NCBI GenBank assembly: GCA_035542775.1
Contig: DATKKX010000426.1
Span: forward strand, 1-18,856
Length of the DNA: 18,856 nucleotides
Source of the DNA: DATKKX01 sp035542775
Lineage (GTDB): Bacteria; Planctomycetota; Phycisphaerae; UBA1845; UTPLA1
Reading direction: 5' to 3'
The notes below the pieces were generated by a model that was not told the DNA's origin, made no database searches, and saw only the letters and a program-made list of their open reading frames with translations. Of this stretch, positions 1 to 8,100 are shown in pieces (the first letter of the stretch is position 1; every line of letters starts with the position of its first letter). Position numbers and translations under genes: made by a program.

Positions 1-1
1 G

Positions 2-487
2 GTGGGGCGGTTGAACGACAAGAAGAGCGGAGAGGCCGGGCCGCTGCACGAGACGATCCAGGCGGCGGACGGTCTGCTGGCCCGTCTGAACGCGCTGATG
101 GTCGAGGATGTTGAGAGCTTCAACGCGGTGGTGGCGTCGTGGAATCTGCCGGACGAGGACCCGAGCAAGAACGCCCGCAAGCAGGAGGCCACGCTGTGGG
201 CCACGCGGATTCCGCTGGAGACGATGGCCAAGGCCATTGAGGTGATGAGGCTGGCGAAAGTAGGGCTGGAAGGGTCGAAGAAGAGTTGCCTGTCCGATGC
301 CGGTGTGGCGGCATTCATGGCCCACGCGGCGCTGGAAGGCGCCCGTCTGAACGTGCTGACGAATCTGCCGAACATCGCCGACGAGCGTAAGCGGGCGGAG
401 TGCAGGAGCGAGGCGGAGCGCCTCCATAACGAGGCCGAGGCGCTGCGGGAGGAGATCGACAAGGCGGTCGAGGCTCGGTGCGGATGA
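2..487 (+). CDS. Cyclodeaminase/cyclohydrolase-family protein (3' part, truncated by window edge)
   Basis: The visible 161 residues match the FTCD C-terminal (formiminotetrahydrofolate cyclodeaminase / methenyl-THF cyclohydrolase) family, an all-helical folate enzyme of one-carbon metabolism. Seen: the family-like DVESFNAVVASWNLP segment near residue 37, an alternating helical region with IPLETMAKAIEVM, then the conserved CLSDAGVAAFMAHAALEGA stretch (about 96-114) followed by NVLTNLPNI. The first visible residues (VGRLNDKK) align with the family's interior V-A-N-L-T-x-G-K-K motif. The GTG at position 2 is therefore probably not the start, and the gene begins upstream of the window. It ends at a TGA at 485-487. 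Whether it is cyclodeaminase (histidine catabolism) or cyclohydrolase (fchA-like) cannot be decided from this part. No linked histidine genes are visible. Confidence 0.85.
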   Translation: MGRLNDKKSGEAGPLHETIQAADGLLARLNALMVEDVESFNAVVASWNLPDEDPSKNARKQEATLWATRIPLETMAKAIEVMRLAKVGLEGSKKSCLSDAGVAAFMAHAALEGARLNVLTNLPNIADERKRAECRSEAERLHNEAEALREEIDKAVEARCG

Positions 488-500
488 GGGAAGAAAAGTG

Positions 501-535
501 CTGAGTCCTGAGTCCTGAGTGCTGGGTGGTGAGTG
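501..535. repeat. Heptamer tandem repeat CTGAGTN x5
   Basis: Five consecutive 7-bp units are read directly: CTGAGTC, CTGAGTC, CTGAGTG, CTGGGTG, GTGAGTG. They begin 14 bp after the stop codon of the cyclodeaminase-family gene. The decay towards the right end suggests an old array. Period 7 is not a multiple of 3 and the array lies outside coding sequence. Confidence 0.8.
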
Positions 536-544
536 CAGCACGGT

Positions 545-621
545 AAGGATGAAGGATGAAAAAGGCTTCTTCGCCGAGGTGCCCCGAGCAGACGGGTGGC
601 GCCGGCGATTCATCCTTCATC
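545..621. repeat. Heptamer AAGGATG repeat forming a 13-bp perfect inverted repeat
   Basis: AAGGATG AAGGATG AA runs from 545 to 560. Its 13-base part GATGAAGGATGAA (548-560) is matched exactly in reverse complement by TTCATCCTTCATC at 609-621. The 48-nt loop is GC-rich. The dyad sits between a stop codon (487) and the carbonic anhydrase start (672). It could act as a transcription-end hairpin or be a small mobile or repetitive element; neither role is shown. Confidence 0.7.
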
Positions 622-658
622 ATCTGTTTCTGCCCGCACCTGATTGAATCCGGCGGGC

Positions 659-664
659 TAGAAT
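659..664 (+). promoter_or_regulatory. Candidate -10 box 7 nt before the carbonic anhydrase ATG
   Basis: TAGAAT (5/6 match to TATAAT) ends 7 nt before the ATG at 672, and no purine-rich Shine-Dalgarno lies between. This spacing would put transcription start at or beside the ATG. No convincing -35 hexamer was found 16-18 bp upstream, so confidence is limited. Confidence 0.4.
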
Positions 665-671
665 CTCCACG

Positions 672-1226
672 ATGCAAGCGATTGAGTCAAAGGTAGTCGT
701 CGGAAGAAATGTTTTCGTTGCGCCGGGGTCGTATGTCGGGGGTGACGTCGCGCTGGGGGATGATTGCACGGTCATGTACCACGTGGTGATCCGCGGGGAC
801 GTGTCCCCGATCCGCATCGGCAACCGGGTCAATATTCAGGACGGGAGCATCCTCCACACTCACGCGGGTGTTCCGCTCATCATCGGTGACGACGTATCCA
901 TCGGGCATATGGTGATCGTCCACTGCAAGAGCGTGGGGGCTGGGACGCTGATCGGCAACGGGGCCATCGTGCTGGACGATTCGGAGATCGGCAGCCAGTG
1001 CATCATTGCGGCAGGGGCCGTGGTTACGCCGAAGACGGTCATTCCGGATCACAAGGTGGTGATGGGGGTGCCCGCGACGGTGGTGCGAGATGTTACCGAG
1101 GCCGACGTTGAGTACATGGGCCTGGTGGTGCGGAGCTACATGAAGCTGGGTCAGCTTCACGCGGCGGGGCGCTATCCGGGATTTCAGCCGGACCGTCAGG
1201 GATCAGTCAGCCCGTCTTCGCGGTGA
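672..1226 (+). CDS. Gamma-class carbonic anhydrase family protein (left-handed beta-helix)
   Basis: This 184-residue hexapeptide-repeat protein belongs to the gamma carbonic anhydrase / PaaY / YrdA group, typically a homotrimer with metal at the subunit interface. The catalytic pattern of archaeal Cam is kept with the same spacings: Arg41-x-Asp43, Gln56 six residues before His62, and His79 and His84 five apart (IGHMVIVH). This implies an intact metal site for reversible CO2 hydration. The acidic loop carrying Cam's proton-shuttle Glu is absent, as in CamH/YrdA-type members, many of which have unproven activity. The C-terminal 15 or so residues after PGFQPD look like added tail and overlap the end of the opposite-strand aminopeptidase gene by 24 bp. 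ATG at 672 is chosen because the beta-helix begins right after it; it has no Shine-Dalgarno. Confidence 0.9.
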   Translation: MQAIESKVVVGRNVFVAPGSYVGGDVALGDDCTVMYHVVIRGDVSPIRIGNRVNIQDGSILHTHAGVPLIIGDDVSIGHMVIVHCKSVGAGTLIGNGAIVLDDSEIGSQCIIAAGAVVTPKTVIPDHKVVMGVPATVVRDVTEADVEYMGLVVRSYMKLGQLHAAGRYPGFQPDRQGSVSPSSR

Positions 1227-2375
1227 TTGAGCCGCGTTGAGCTGGTTCTGGAGGAATGCGTAGGGGTCGCCGTCCACGGCGGCGGCGGCGCGGAAGAGCC
1301 CGAGAGTCGCGGCCCAATTCTCGGCGTTCGCCAAGAAGGTTTCGTTGAAGACATCCAGGTTCAGGTTGTAGCGATGCTGCAACAGCACGTAGGCGTTGTT
1401 GATGGGGAGGTTCTGCATGAAATCGAACAGCGCCGGGTCGTGCATCAGGGGCTGGTCATCCTGAGCGAAACGGGTGCGGGCGGCGAGGAAGATGGCAGCG
1501 CGGCCGGCGATTTTCTCCTCCGATGCGGCATCGGTGTGGTAATACGCGTCGAGCTGGGTGAATAGATCGTTCATAAAGCCGGCATAGCGGTCGTCGTCCT
1601 CGAAGCGATTGGTCGCCATCCGGACACGATCGGGCTGATCGGGCATGCGGTCCTGGTAGTAGCGGACGGCGCCGGTGCGGCCGACGAAGGTGGCCAGGCT
1701 CTCGTTGAAGCTGGCATCGGCGGCGGAGTTGTTGATACGGCCCACGGTGGCATGGGTCAGTTCATGGATGACGGTGGCGACCAGGTCGGTCTCTTCGCGG
1801 TCGAGGAGGGGAGAAGTGACCGGGTTCTGCAGGGCCGGGCCCATGTAGTAAGCGTCGAGCTCGTAGACGAAGACATCGAAGCCCTGACCGGTGAGCTCGG
1901 CCTCCTTGGCCTGAACCAGGCCGGGGTCGAAGTAGCCCAGTTGGGGCACGGTGCCGACGATGGGAAACCACCAGGTCAAGGGCTCGAACCGGTCGCGATA
2001 GGACGCGGAGAGGTTGTAAGCGACGGGGCGGTCGCCGGAGTCGAAGTATTGCGTATAGGAGTTATCGACGTACAGGCCGATGACATCGCGGGCATAGGCG
2101 CGGACATCCATGACCAGCTCGAGCTTGGCGCGGTGGTCGGGAGAAAGCTGATCGCCGGCGAGGACCTCCTCGACGGAGCGGCTGTTGGTCATGATGTTCA
2201 ACTGGCCGAAGACCGCCGGGATGGCGTAGCCGACGTCGAAGCCGCAACCGGCGATGGATGCGAGCATCACGACCATCGCGGGCAACAGGAACAAGCCGCA
2301 GTGGTAGGAATCGGTCGATCTTCTCGTGCTTAGCGGTTGCCTTGCATCCAATGCTTTGCTACTCCTCCCGACCAT
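1203..2375 (-). CDS. Putative lipoprotein aminopeptidase (zinc metalloprotease, PF10023-like)
   Basis: This protein of about 390 residues resembles the 'predicted aminopeptidase' family PF10023. It has an Arg-rich N-terminus, a hydrophobic segment ending in a lipobox-like ASIAGC, and then the family's GYAIPAVFGQLNIM segment. Further on come FPIVGTVPQLGYFD, the zinc motif HELTH, and FNESLATFVG with the likely third ligand Glu. It is probably an envelope-anchored peptidase; the substrate is unknown. The start is uncertain. ATG at 2375 gives a complete signal peptide but has only a weak GGGG upstream. An in-frame TTG at 2351 has a strong GGAGGAG about 10 nt upstream and would also keep the lipobox. 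A longer reading to 2498 would run into the neighbouring gene, which stops at 2395. Its 3' end overlaps the carbonic anhydrase gene convergently. Confidence 0.85.
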   Translation of the reverse strand: MVGRSSKALDARQPLSTRRSTDSYHCGLFLLPAMVVMLASIAGCGFDVGYAIPAVFGQLNIMTNSRSVEEVLAGDQLSPDHRAKLELVMDVRAYARDVIGLYVDNSYTQYFDSGDRPVAYNLSASYRDRFEPLTWWFPIVGTVPQLGYFDPGLVQAKEAELTGQGFDVFVYELDAYYMGPALQNPVTSPLLDREETDLVATVIHELTHATVGRINNSAADASFNESLATFVGRTGAVRYYQDRMPDQPDRVRMATNRFEDDDRYAGFMNDLFTQLDAYYHTDAASEEKIAGRAAIFLAARTRFAQDDQPLMHDPALFDFMQNLPINNAYVLLQHRYNLNLDVFNETFLANAENWAATLGLFRAAAAVDGDPYAFLQNQLNAAQSPRRRAD

Positions 2376-2394
2376 CGCCCCGATTCGCCAACTG

Positions 2395-2775
2395 TCAAAT
2401 CGGCTCGCCGCAAGCAGGGCACCTGGGCTCGACCAGGCCGCGCAGCGCCGAGCGGCACCTGCGGCAGAGGCTTTCCCCTTGCCGCTTAGGCTGGGCAACC
2501 AGTGTAAGGCCCGTATAGATCAGAATCCCCGCGAGCGAAGCGGACACGGCCTCAAACAACGCGTAGCAGTATCGCCACGTACCCCAATCGAAGGTAAAGC
2601 GCGCAGTCACGGGGTTCACCGGAGCGCTGATCGTGACGGGATTGCCGTCAGTGGCGGCGGAGGGTGGGGCAATTTGTTGCGAAGTCCAGTTGTAATAGGC
2701 GAACGGCCAGTACAGAACAACCACAGCGATCGTTGAAACGACAGCCAGTAACCAGATGGGCCAGCGTCGCGGCAT
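2395..2775 (-). CDS. Small membrane protein with C-terminal zinc ribbon (paralogue B)
   Basis: The product is 126 residues with two predicted membrane helices (about 6-24 and 77-95). A short soluble loop lies between them, and the C-terminus is a CxxC-x11-CxxC ribbon (Cys104, 107, 119, 122) ending CGEPI. Function is unknown. Ribbons of this kind at the end of small membrane proteins are frequent in planctomycetes, but no activity is established. The ATG at 2775-2773 overlaps the TGA of the upstream gene by one base (TGATG), a classic arrangement for translational coupling. The gene stops 20 bp before the likely aminopeptidase start. It is a paralogue of the gene immediately upstream: both begin with a basic residue pair, then (V/L)LYWP(F/Y)A, an aromatic-rich stretch and the same ribbon. 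Confidence 0.75.
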   Translation of the reverse strand: MPRRWPIWLLAVVSTIAVVVLYWPFAYYNWTSQQIAPPSAATDGNPVTISAPVNPVTARFTFDWGTWRYCYALFEAVSASLAGILIYTGLTLVAQPKRQGESLCRRCRSALRGLVEPRCPACGEPI

Positions 2776-3206
2776 CAAATGGGCTCTCCACACTCCGGGC
2801 ATCTTGGCCGGCTCAGGCCCGCGAGGATATAGTCGCACTTGCGGCAACGGGTTGACGGATCAGGGGCCACCTTTGGGCCAAACCAGCGAGTCAACGCGGC
2901 AAAGGCGAGCACGCCGATCAATGCCGCCGGTAATGCGGTCGTGAGAGCATAAGACAACCTCCAGGCTGTCAGCCGCCCGCCCAGAGCGTTCCATAACGGC
3001 CATTCCCGCATTCTCTCGATGTACTGCGTTGCGATTGCCATGGTCGACTGCTTTCGCACCACGGCTCCCGTGGGCGAGAGCGCAAACAGGCCCGGTCCGC
3101 TCCTCACCTCCGTCCGCCAGTGCCAGCCGGCATAAGGCCAATAGAGCAGCACCGTCAACCCCACAGCGCACAGGCAACGCAACCACCACGGCCACCCGCG
3201 TTTCAT
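2775..3206 (-). CDS. Small membrane protein with C-terminal zinc ribbon (paralogue A)
   Basis: The product is 143 residues with an N-terminal membrane helix (about 9-25) followed by LLYWPYAGWHW. A soluble segment of about 50 residues comes next, then a second helix (about 88-106) and a ribbon with Cys121, 124, 136 and 139 ending CPECGEPI. The paired cysteines should bind one zinc on the side of the membrane where the C-terminus lies. No function is recognised. The ATG at 3206 is preferred to an upstream in-frame start at 3314 because the longer form would run back over the end of the TPR protein gene and adds no hydrophobic or conserved sequence. A TATCAT hexamer ends 6 nt before the ATG, so the gene may have its own promoter as well as read-through from upstream. 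Confidence 0.75.
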   Translation of the reverse strand: MKRGWPWWLRCLCAVGLTVLLYWPYAGWHWRTEVRSGPGLFALSPTGAVVRKQSTMAIATQYIERMREWPLWNALGGRLTAWRLSYALTTALPAALIGVLAFAALTRWFGPKVAPDPSTRCRKCDYILAGLSRPRCPECGEPI

Positions 3207-3235
3207 GACGGCATGATACCGGATGACGGCGCGGT

Positions 3236-4945
3236 TTACGACTCGGCCGGACGGCTGGTCGCCTTGGCCAAGGCTTCCTTGGCGCTTTTGTGAGCGGGGC
3301 TCAGGATGAGGCACTTCTGGAAGGCGGCGACGGCGTCATCGAGCTTGCCCTCGGCCGCATAGTCCATACCGAGGTTGTAGTATGCATCGCCATATGAGCC
3401 GTCCATCTCGATGGCCTTGCGGTGCGCGGCGACGGCCCCGGCGATGTCGCCTTCCATGTGGAGGGCGTTGCCCAGTGAGACCTGGGCGATGGTGAACTTG
3501 GGATAGAGCGAGACCGCGGCGGCGAAGTGCCTGGCGGCCTCGTCGTACAGGCCCATGTTGGCCAGCACCCCCCCGTAATTGTTGTGGGTAATCGGATCTC
3601 CGGGGTTCATGCGGAGCGAAATGCCGTAATGCTCGATGGCCTCCTGCAGGCGTCCCTGGGCCGCCAGGGTATAGGCCAGACCGCAATGGGCGCGGGCGTT
3701 ACCGGGTCTGGTGGCGAGGACGTCGCCCCACATGATTTCCGTGCTCCGGTAGGCGAAGCCGCGACGACTCGTCGCAATACCCAGGGGCACGACGAGGGCG
3801 GCGACGCAAATCACGGCCAGCGCGCGCCGGACGGAATCACGCCAGGCCAGCCGGGCGGCCACAGCGTTGATCGCCCACCAGCCCGCCATGACGGTCAGCG
3901 TGACCACCGCCGCCAGCGGCAGATACATGCGATGCTCGAAGGCCAGATCGCGGATCGGCACGATGCTCGAGGTGGGGGCCAAGGTGAGGAAGAACCAGGC
4001 GCCGAGGAAACCCACAGGGCTGCGGCGCCAGAGGGCCCAGATCGTTCCGGCGAGCAGCGCCGCCACAACCAGGGCCTGGGGCACGATTTCGCCCGCTCTT
4101 TGGGCCACCGGCCAGGCGTAATCCAGGCACAGCGGGTGAGGCCAGAAGCACAGTCGCAGGTAGTGCAGGATGACGCCGAACTGACTGCGGGCGTATTCCC
4201 AGGGGGCGAGATAGGGGAGGCCGAACCCGGCGGTCTCGGAGCGGGGGCCCACGATCACGAGCAGGCCCAGGACCAGCCATGTCGCGGCCAGTCCCGCATA
4301 CAGGTCTCGCCGACGGGCGGCGATTTGTCGGAAGGTGTCGGCGACAAAGATGCGGTCGTAGAGCAGCACGGCCAGCGGCGCGGTGGCCATGACCTCCTTG
4401 GTGGCCATACCGACAGCGGAGATCAGGGCCGCGGCGATAAACCAGAGGCGCGGGCGGGCGGCTTCGAATCCGCGTATGGCGCAGTACAGCGTCAACAGGT
4501 AGAACAGTCCTACCAAGGACTCGGCCCGTTGCACGATGTAGGTCACGCTTTCCGTCTGGAGAGGGTGGACAACCCAGATGAGGGCGATGGCGCCGGCGAG
4601 CGGCGTGGCGAGGCCGCCGTATTGCCGCCGCAGACGCGGGCCCGACAGCGTGTGCCGCAGCACGCCAAAGAGCGTCAGGCCGGCGAGGAGGTGGACGGTC
4701 AGGTTGAAGGCGTGGTATCCCCAGGGACGGAGCTCGCCAAAGGCGTAGTTCAGGGCCAAGGACAGGCTGACCACCGGACGGCCGGCGACGGATGATTGAG
4801 GAGGGGCCTTGATCGAGTCCGACAGGGGCCAGAGGGTGCGGACGTAGGGATTGTTGGTGATGGCGGCATCGTCGTCGAAAAGGAGGACGCCGCCGAAGCT
4901 GGTCAGATATGCGAGGACGCCGAGGAGGATGATGAGCAGGCGCAT
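3236..4945 (-). CDS. Polytopic membrane protein with C-terminal TPR repeats (TMTC / protein O-mannosyltransferase-like)
   Basis: The product is 569 residues. The N-terminal 400 or so hold about ten hydrophobic segments. The first loop contains DDDAAITNNP (24-33), with the acidic pair expected near the active site of GT-C glycosyltransferases. HPLQTESVTYIVQRAES (127-143) and FEHRMYLPL (336-344) are hallmark segments of the TMTC-like/DUF1736 group. From about 410 to 560 there are about four TPR units (for example NARAHCGLAYTLAAQGRLQEA). The family is thought to transfer sugar from a lipid carrier to extracytoplasmic protein, but for bacterial members this is mostly inferred. The start at ATG 4945 sits 6 nt after a perfect TATAAT. 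An upstream extension to 5239 would cross the dockerin gene's terminator and stop codon and is rejected. Confidence 0.85.
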   Translation of the reverse strand: MRLLIILLGVLAYLTSFGGVLLFDDDAAITNNPYVRTLWPLSDSIKAPPQSSVAGRPVVSLSLALNYAFGELRPWGYHAFNLTVHLLAGLTLFGVLRHTLSGPRLRRQYGGLATPLAGAIALIWVVHPLQTESVTYIVQRAESLVGLFYLLTLYCAIRGFEAARPRLWFIAAALISAVGMATKEVMATAPLAVLLYDRIFVADTFRQIAARRRDLYAGLAATWLVLGLLVIVGPRSETAGFGLPYLAPWEYARSQFGVILHYLRLCFWPHPLCLDYAWPVAQRAGEIVPQALVVAALLAGTIWALWRRSPVGFLGAWFFLTLAPTSSIVPIRDLAFEHRMYLPLAAVVTLTVMAGWWAINAVAARLAWRDSVRRALAVICVAALVVPLGIATSRRGFAYRSTEIMWGDVLATRPGNARAHCGLAYTLAAQGRLQEAIEHYGISLRMNPGDPITHNNYGGVLANMGLYDEAARHFAAAVSLYPKFTIAQVSLGNALHMEGDIAGAVAAHRKAIEMDGSYGDAYYNLGMDYAAEGKLDDAVAAFQKCLILSPAHKSAKEALAKATSRPAES

Positions 4946-4951
4946 CGCAGC

Positions 4952-4982
4952 ATTATACTCGGCGAGCCCGTGCCGCGACCAA
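4952..4982 (-). promoter_or_regulatory. Candidate leaderless promoter of the TMTC-like gene
   Basis: On the minus strand a perfect TATAAT (plus 4952-4957) lies 6 nt before the ATG at 4945. A weak TTGGTC (plus 4977-4982) lies 19 bp further upstream. With the usual 6-7 nt from -10 to +1, the transcript would begin at or next to the A of the ATG. No Shine-Dalgarno is present. Confidence 0.55.
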
Positions 4983-5019
4983 GACGGCCCGCGGGTTGCC
5001 GGACGGGCACCGATGTCGA

Positions 5020-5062
5020 GGCGCATAAGAACGCCCCCGGCCGCGCTGGGCAGCCGGGGGCG
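5020..5062 (-). terminator. Probable intrinsic terminator of the dockerin gene
   Basis: There is a perfect 10-bp GC stem, CGCCCCCGGC (5032-5041) with GCCGGGGGCG (5053-5062), and an 11-nt loop. On the minus strand it is followed by TTCTTAT, a short imperfect U tract. It lies 74 nt beyond the stop codon of the large minus-strand gene and before the promoter of the next minus-strand gene, the expected place for a terminator. Confidence 0.65.
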
Positions 5063-5135
5063 CCGGTATCCTGGTCTATCGACACGTTCCGGGGAGGGCG
5101 CTGCCCACCCGGGACGTGCCGCAAAACGTGCCCTC

Positions 5136-8100
5136 TTACGGGCGCATGAAGCGGAGGTTGCAACTGGCGGCCGACCACTGCCAGCAGGTGGGCTGGTCCG
5201 CCAGCTTTGCGCCGACGAAGTAGCAGTCCTCGCCGGCAAGGCCGCCTAGCCAGCGGAACACTTGAACATCGTAGGTCACGCCATCGACGGTGATTGTGCC
5301 GTTGTTGGCCTCGCAGTCGGCGTTGAGGGTCGGGCACTTGATACACACGTAATCACCATCGGCCGGGGCACCGCCCGACTCGCAGGTGGTCAAGCCCGCG
5401 AGCAGGGCCCGAGTCTGATCATTCCACATGACGTAGTAGTTGCAGAACTGCTTGTCTGACGTGCCGGGGGCCGGACAGGTCGTGTCATTGCAAGGAACGA
5501 TGTCGATCGTGCCGGCGGGTCCTTCATGCATCAGCTTGCTGATGAAGGCCTGGATGTCCAGGCCATTGATCTTGCCGTCCTGGTTCACGTCTCCGCAGGC
5601 GCTCGGACCGGTGCCAAGCAGGGAGTCCACGAACGGCTCGATGTCGCCTACGTCCACCTGACCGTCACGGTCGAAGTCACCCGGCAGGCCGGCGGTGGGG
5701 ATGCCCGTATTGGGGTCCAACGGGCCGTAGCAAGCATCAGGGCACTCATACTTGATGTCGGCCAGGCTTCGCAGCAGCAACTGATAGAGGTTGCCGTTCT
5801 GGCCCATGATACCTATGAGGTTAACCGGCATCAGGGGGACCGGCTTGCCAACGAGGTCGAGGGCCGTCGTGGAGACACGCACGTTGACGTCCGGCGGGTT
5901 GGCGCCATGGCGGACCCAGAGGTTGGTCGAGCTGCCGCTGTACTCGAAGTTCCCCGATGCCGGGTAGACCACGAAGGTCACGCAGTCGAGCTCGACGAGC
6001 GTGCTCTCCAGAGGCTCGGCGGTTATGTCGCTCTGGAAGTCGCCGACCGTCACCACCGTGGGCGCGGCAATGGTGCCGTGGTGCAGGAATCCGTTCAAGC
6101 CCATCGGCACGCCGAGCTCCAGCATCGAGTTGTACTCGATGACCATGCCGGAGAGGTCAATGTGATCGCCCGGGACCAGGTTGTCCGCCAGCGTATTGGG
6201 GTCGCCGTCCGGGCCACCGAGGATCTTGTCAACGTCGGCGTTGTTGCCGAAGACCGTCAGGCCTCGGGCGGCGCCGCCCGGTCCGCTGGCGTCCTGAACG
6301 GTGAAGTTCTTGGAGTTGGCGCTGTTGATGAGATCGATGGTGGAGGTGACCACGACGTCGGGGAGCTGGACGAGCCCGGCGCCCGCTTCAAGCGCCCTCA
6401 CCTCGTTCAAGTTTCTCGGGACATAGCAGGCTCCGTGTGCACAAGTGGAGCCGCTGCCCAAGTACTGGCCGCCCAGAGCATCGCACTGGGCCTTGGTCTT
6501 GCCATCGAGGCAACCGCCAGGGGACGGCAGCTGGCATGCGCCGGTGGTGACCACGGGGCAGGTATAGGGGCAGGTGCCGCCGAGAGTCCAAGTTCCGCAG
6601 AGCTGATTGCAGACCGCCTGCGAAGTCACCATGCACGCGGTGGTTCCGCCGGCGGGCTGGCAGCACCGGCCTGTGGCGCAGGTCGCTGCAGTGATATCGT
6701 TCGGGTCGTACATCACCAACTGATATCCGCTGGTGTATGGGGCGGAGAAATCGTGCTGGTTGATGATGCCGGTCACGTTCTTGGGGACCGTGGGGACAGC
6801 CGCACCGACGAGAGGAACACCGTACGGGATGAATATCTGATAGAAGTCCGTTCCGTCGGTGATGGTGTAGTTCGTTCCGCTCGATCCGACCGTGAAGGTG
6901 GTGTTCGAGGTAATGAAGGACACGCAATCGATCCGCACCCGCACGCTTTCGAGAGGTTCAGCGACCGCGGCGGTGTTGAGTTGGGCGCAGGTATAACCGG
7001 TCACGACCGGCGGAACGGTGCCGGCCCCGTTATAGGTGAAGGTCAAGGGCTTGTAGGCGTTGTCCTCCAGTTGCAGGAGCCCGTAGTACTCAGCGGAGGT
7101 TCCCTCAATGGTGATGCTGTCGCCGACGCTGCGGCCGGAGAAGAAGGCATCCATGGTGGTGTTGATGCCGAAGATGGTCATGCCGCGAGTAGGTGAGCCG
7201 GACAGATCCTGGACGGTGTAGGACTTGCTATTGCCGCTCGACGTCAGATCGGTCTTGCAGGTGAGCACGACCGGGCCGAGGCGTCCACCCCAACCGGCAC
7301 CCTGATTCTTGACGTATTGGATGTTGCGGGCCGTGGGGGTCGTGCAAGGATTATCCGGGTGCGAGCAGTCTCGCCAGACGCGTGAGCCGCCCGCGACATA
7401 GGTGCAGGTGGAGCCCGCACAGTTGCTGCCCCAAGTGGTTCTAGGGTAGGTGGAATCGCCGGTCTTGCCATTGGCCTTGCCGGGCGTCGAGAGGTAATCA
7501 GTCGCGGAGCCCAATTCCATGCAGACCGGGGTAGTGGAGTTGTACTGGCCGTAGGCGTTGTTCCAGGCGCCGCCATCAGGCATTCGCGACGCCGTGCTCC
7601 AGGCACTGTAGTAGCTCGGGTATTCCGTGACCACCGGGGCCGAGAAGTAATTGTCGTCGCCCGTATCTCCGTCCCAGTTGAACACGGCATCGGTCAAGGG
7701 GTTGGCGGCGATGGCGGCAGCGGACGCGGCAGTCAGGTGGACGCCGTCGGCGGTGAAGGCGATGTCGCTGGTCCTGACCAGGACGAAGTTCTGACTTCCG
7801 GTCGTCTTCATGGCTCCCAGGGTGAACGAGACGTCAGGATTCGGGGTGAGACCACAGCCGACGACATAGTAGCCGTGTGACGTGATGCTGCCCGACAGGT
7901 CTGCGCGGAAGGTGACCCACCGGTAGTTGTAGCTGAGCGGATAGCCGAAGGTGTCGCCATCGACAGCGATCACGCTGTAGCCGCTGAGGCTGACGGTGGA
8001 GGCGCTCTTGTTGTACAACTCGACGTACTGGGCGCTGGCTGAATAGCAGTCCTGGACCCAGAATTCGTTGATTACCACATCTCCGGCATGGGCAGCAGTC

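Noticed and set aside
501..560. CRISPR-like array
   Set aside because: The repeats are contiguous 7-bp units with no spacers, and no cas genes are nearby.
3527..4795. 422-residue plus-strand open frame
   Set aside because: It is antisense to the TMTC-like gene; Gly/Gln/His-rich low-complexity translation with no recognisable fold.
5526..7196. 556-residue plus-strand open frame
   Set aside because: It lies antisense to the dockerin gene. The translation is His/Val/Gly/Arg-rich with no domain, and it results from the GC-rich codon pattern of the real gene.
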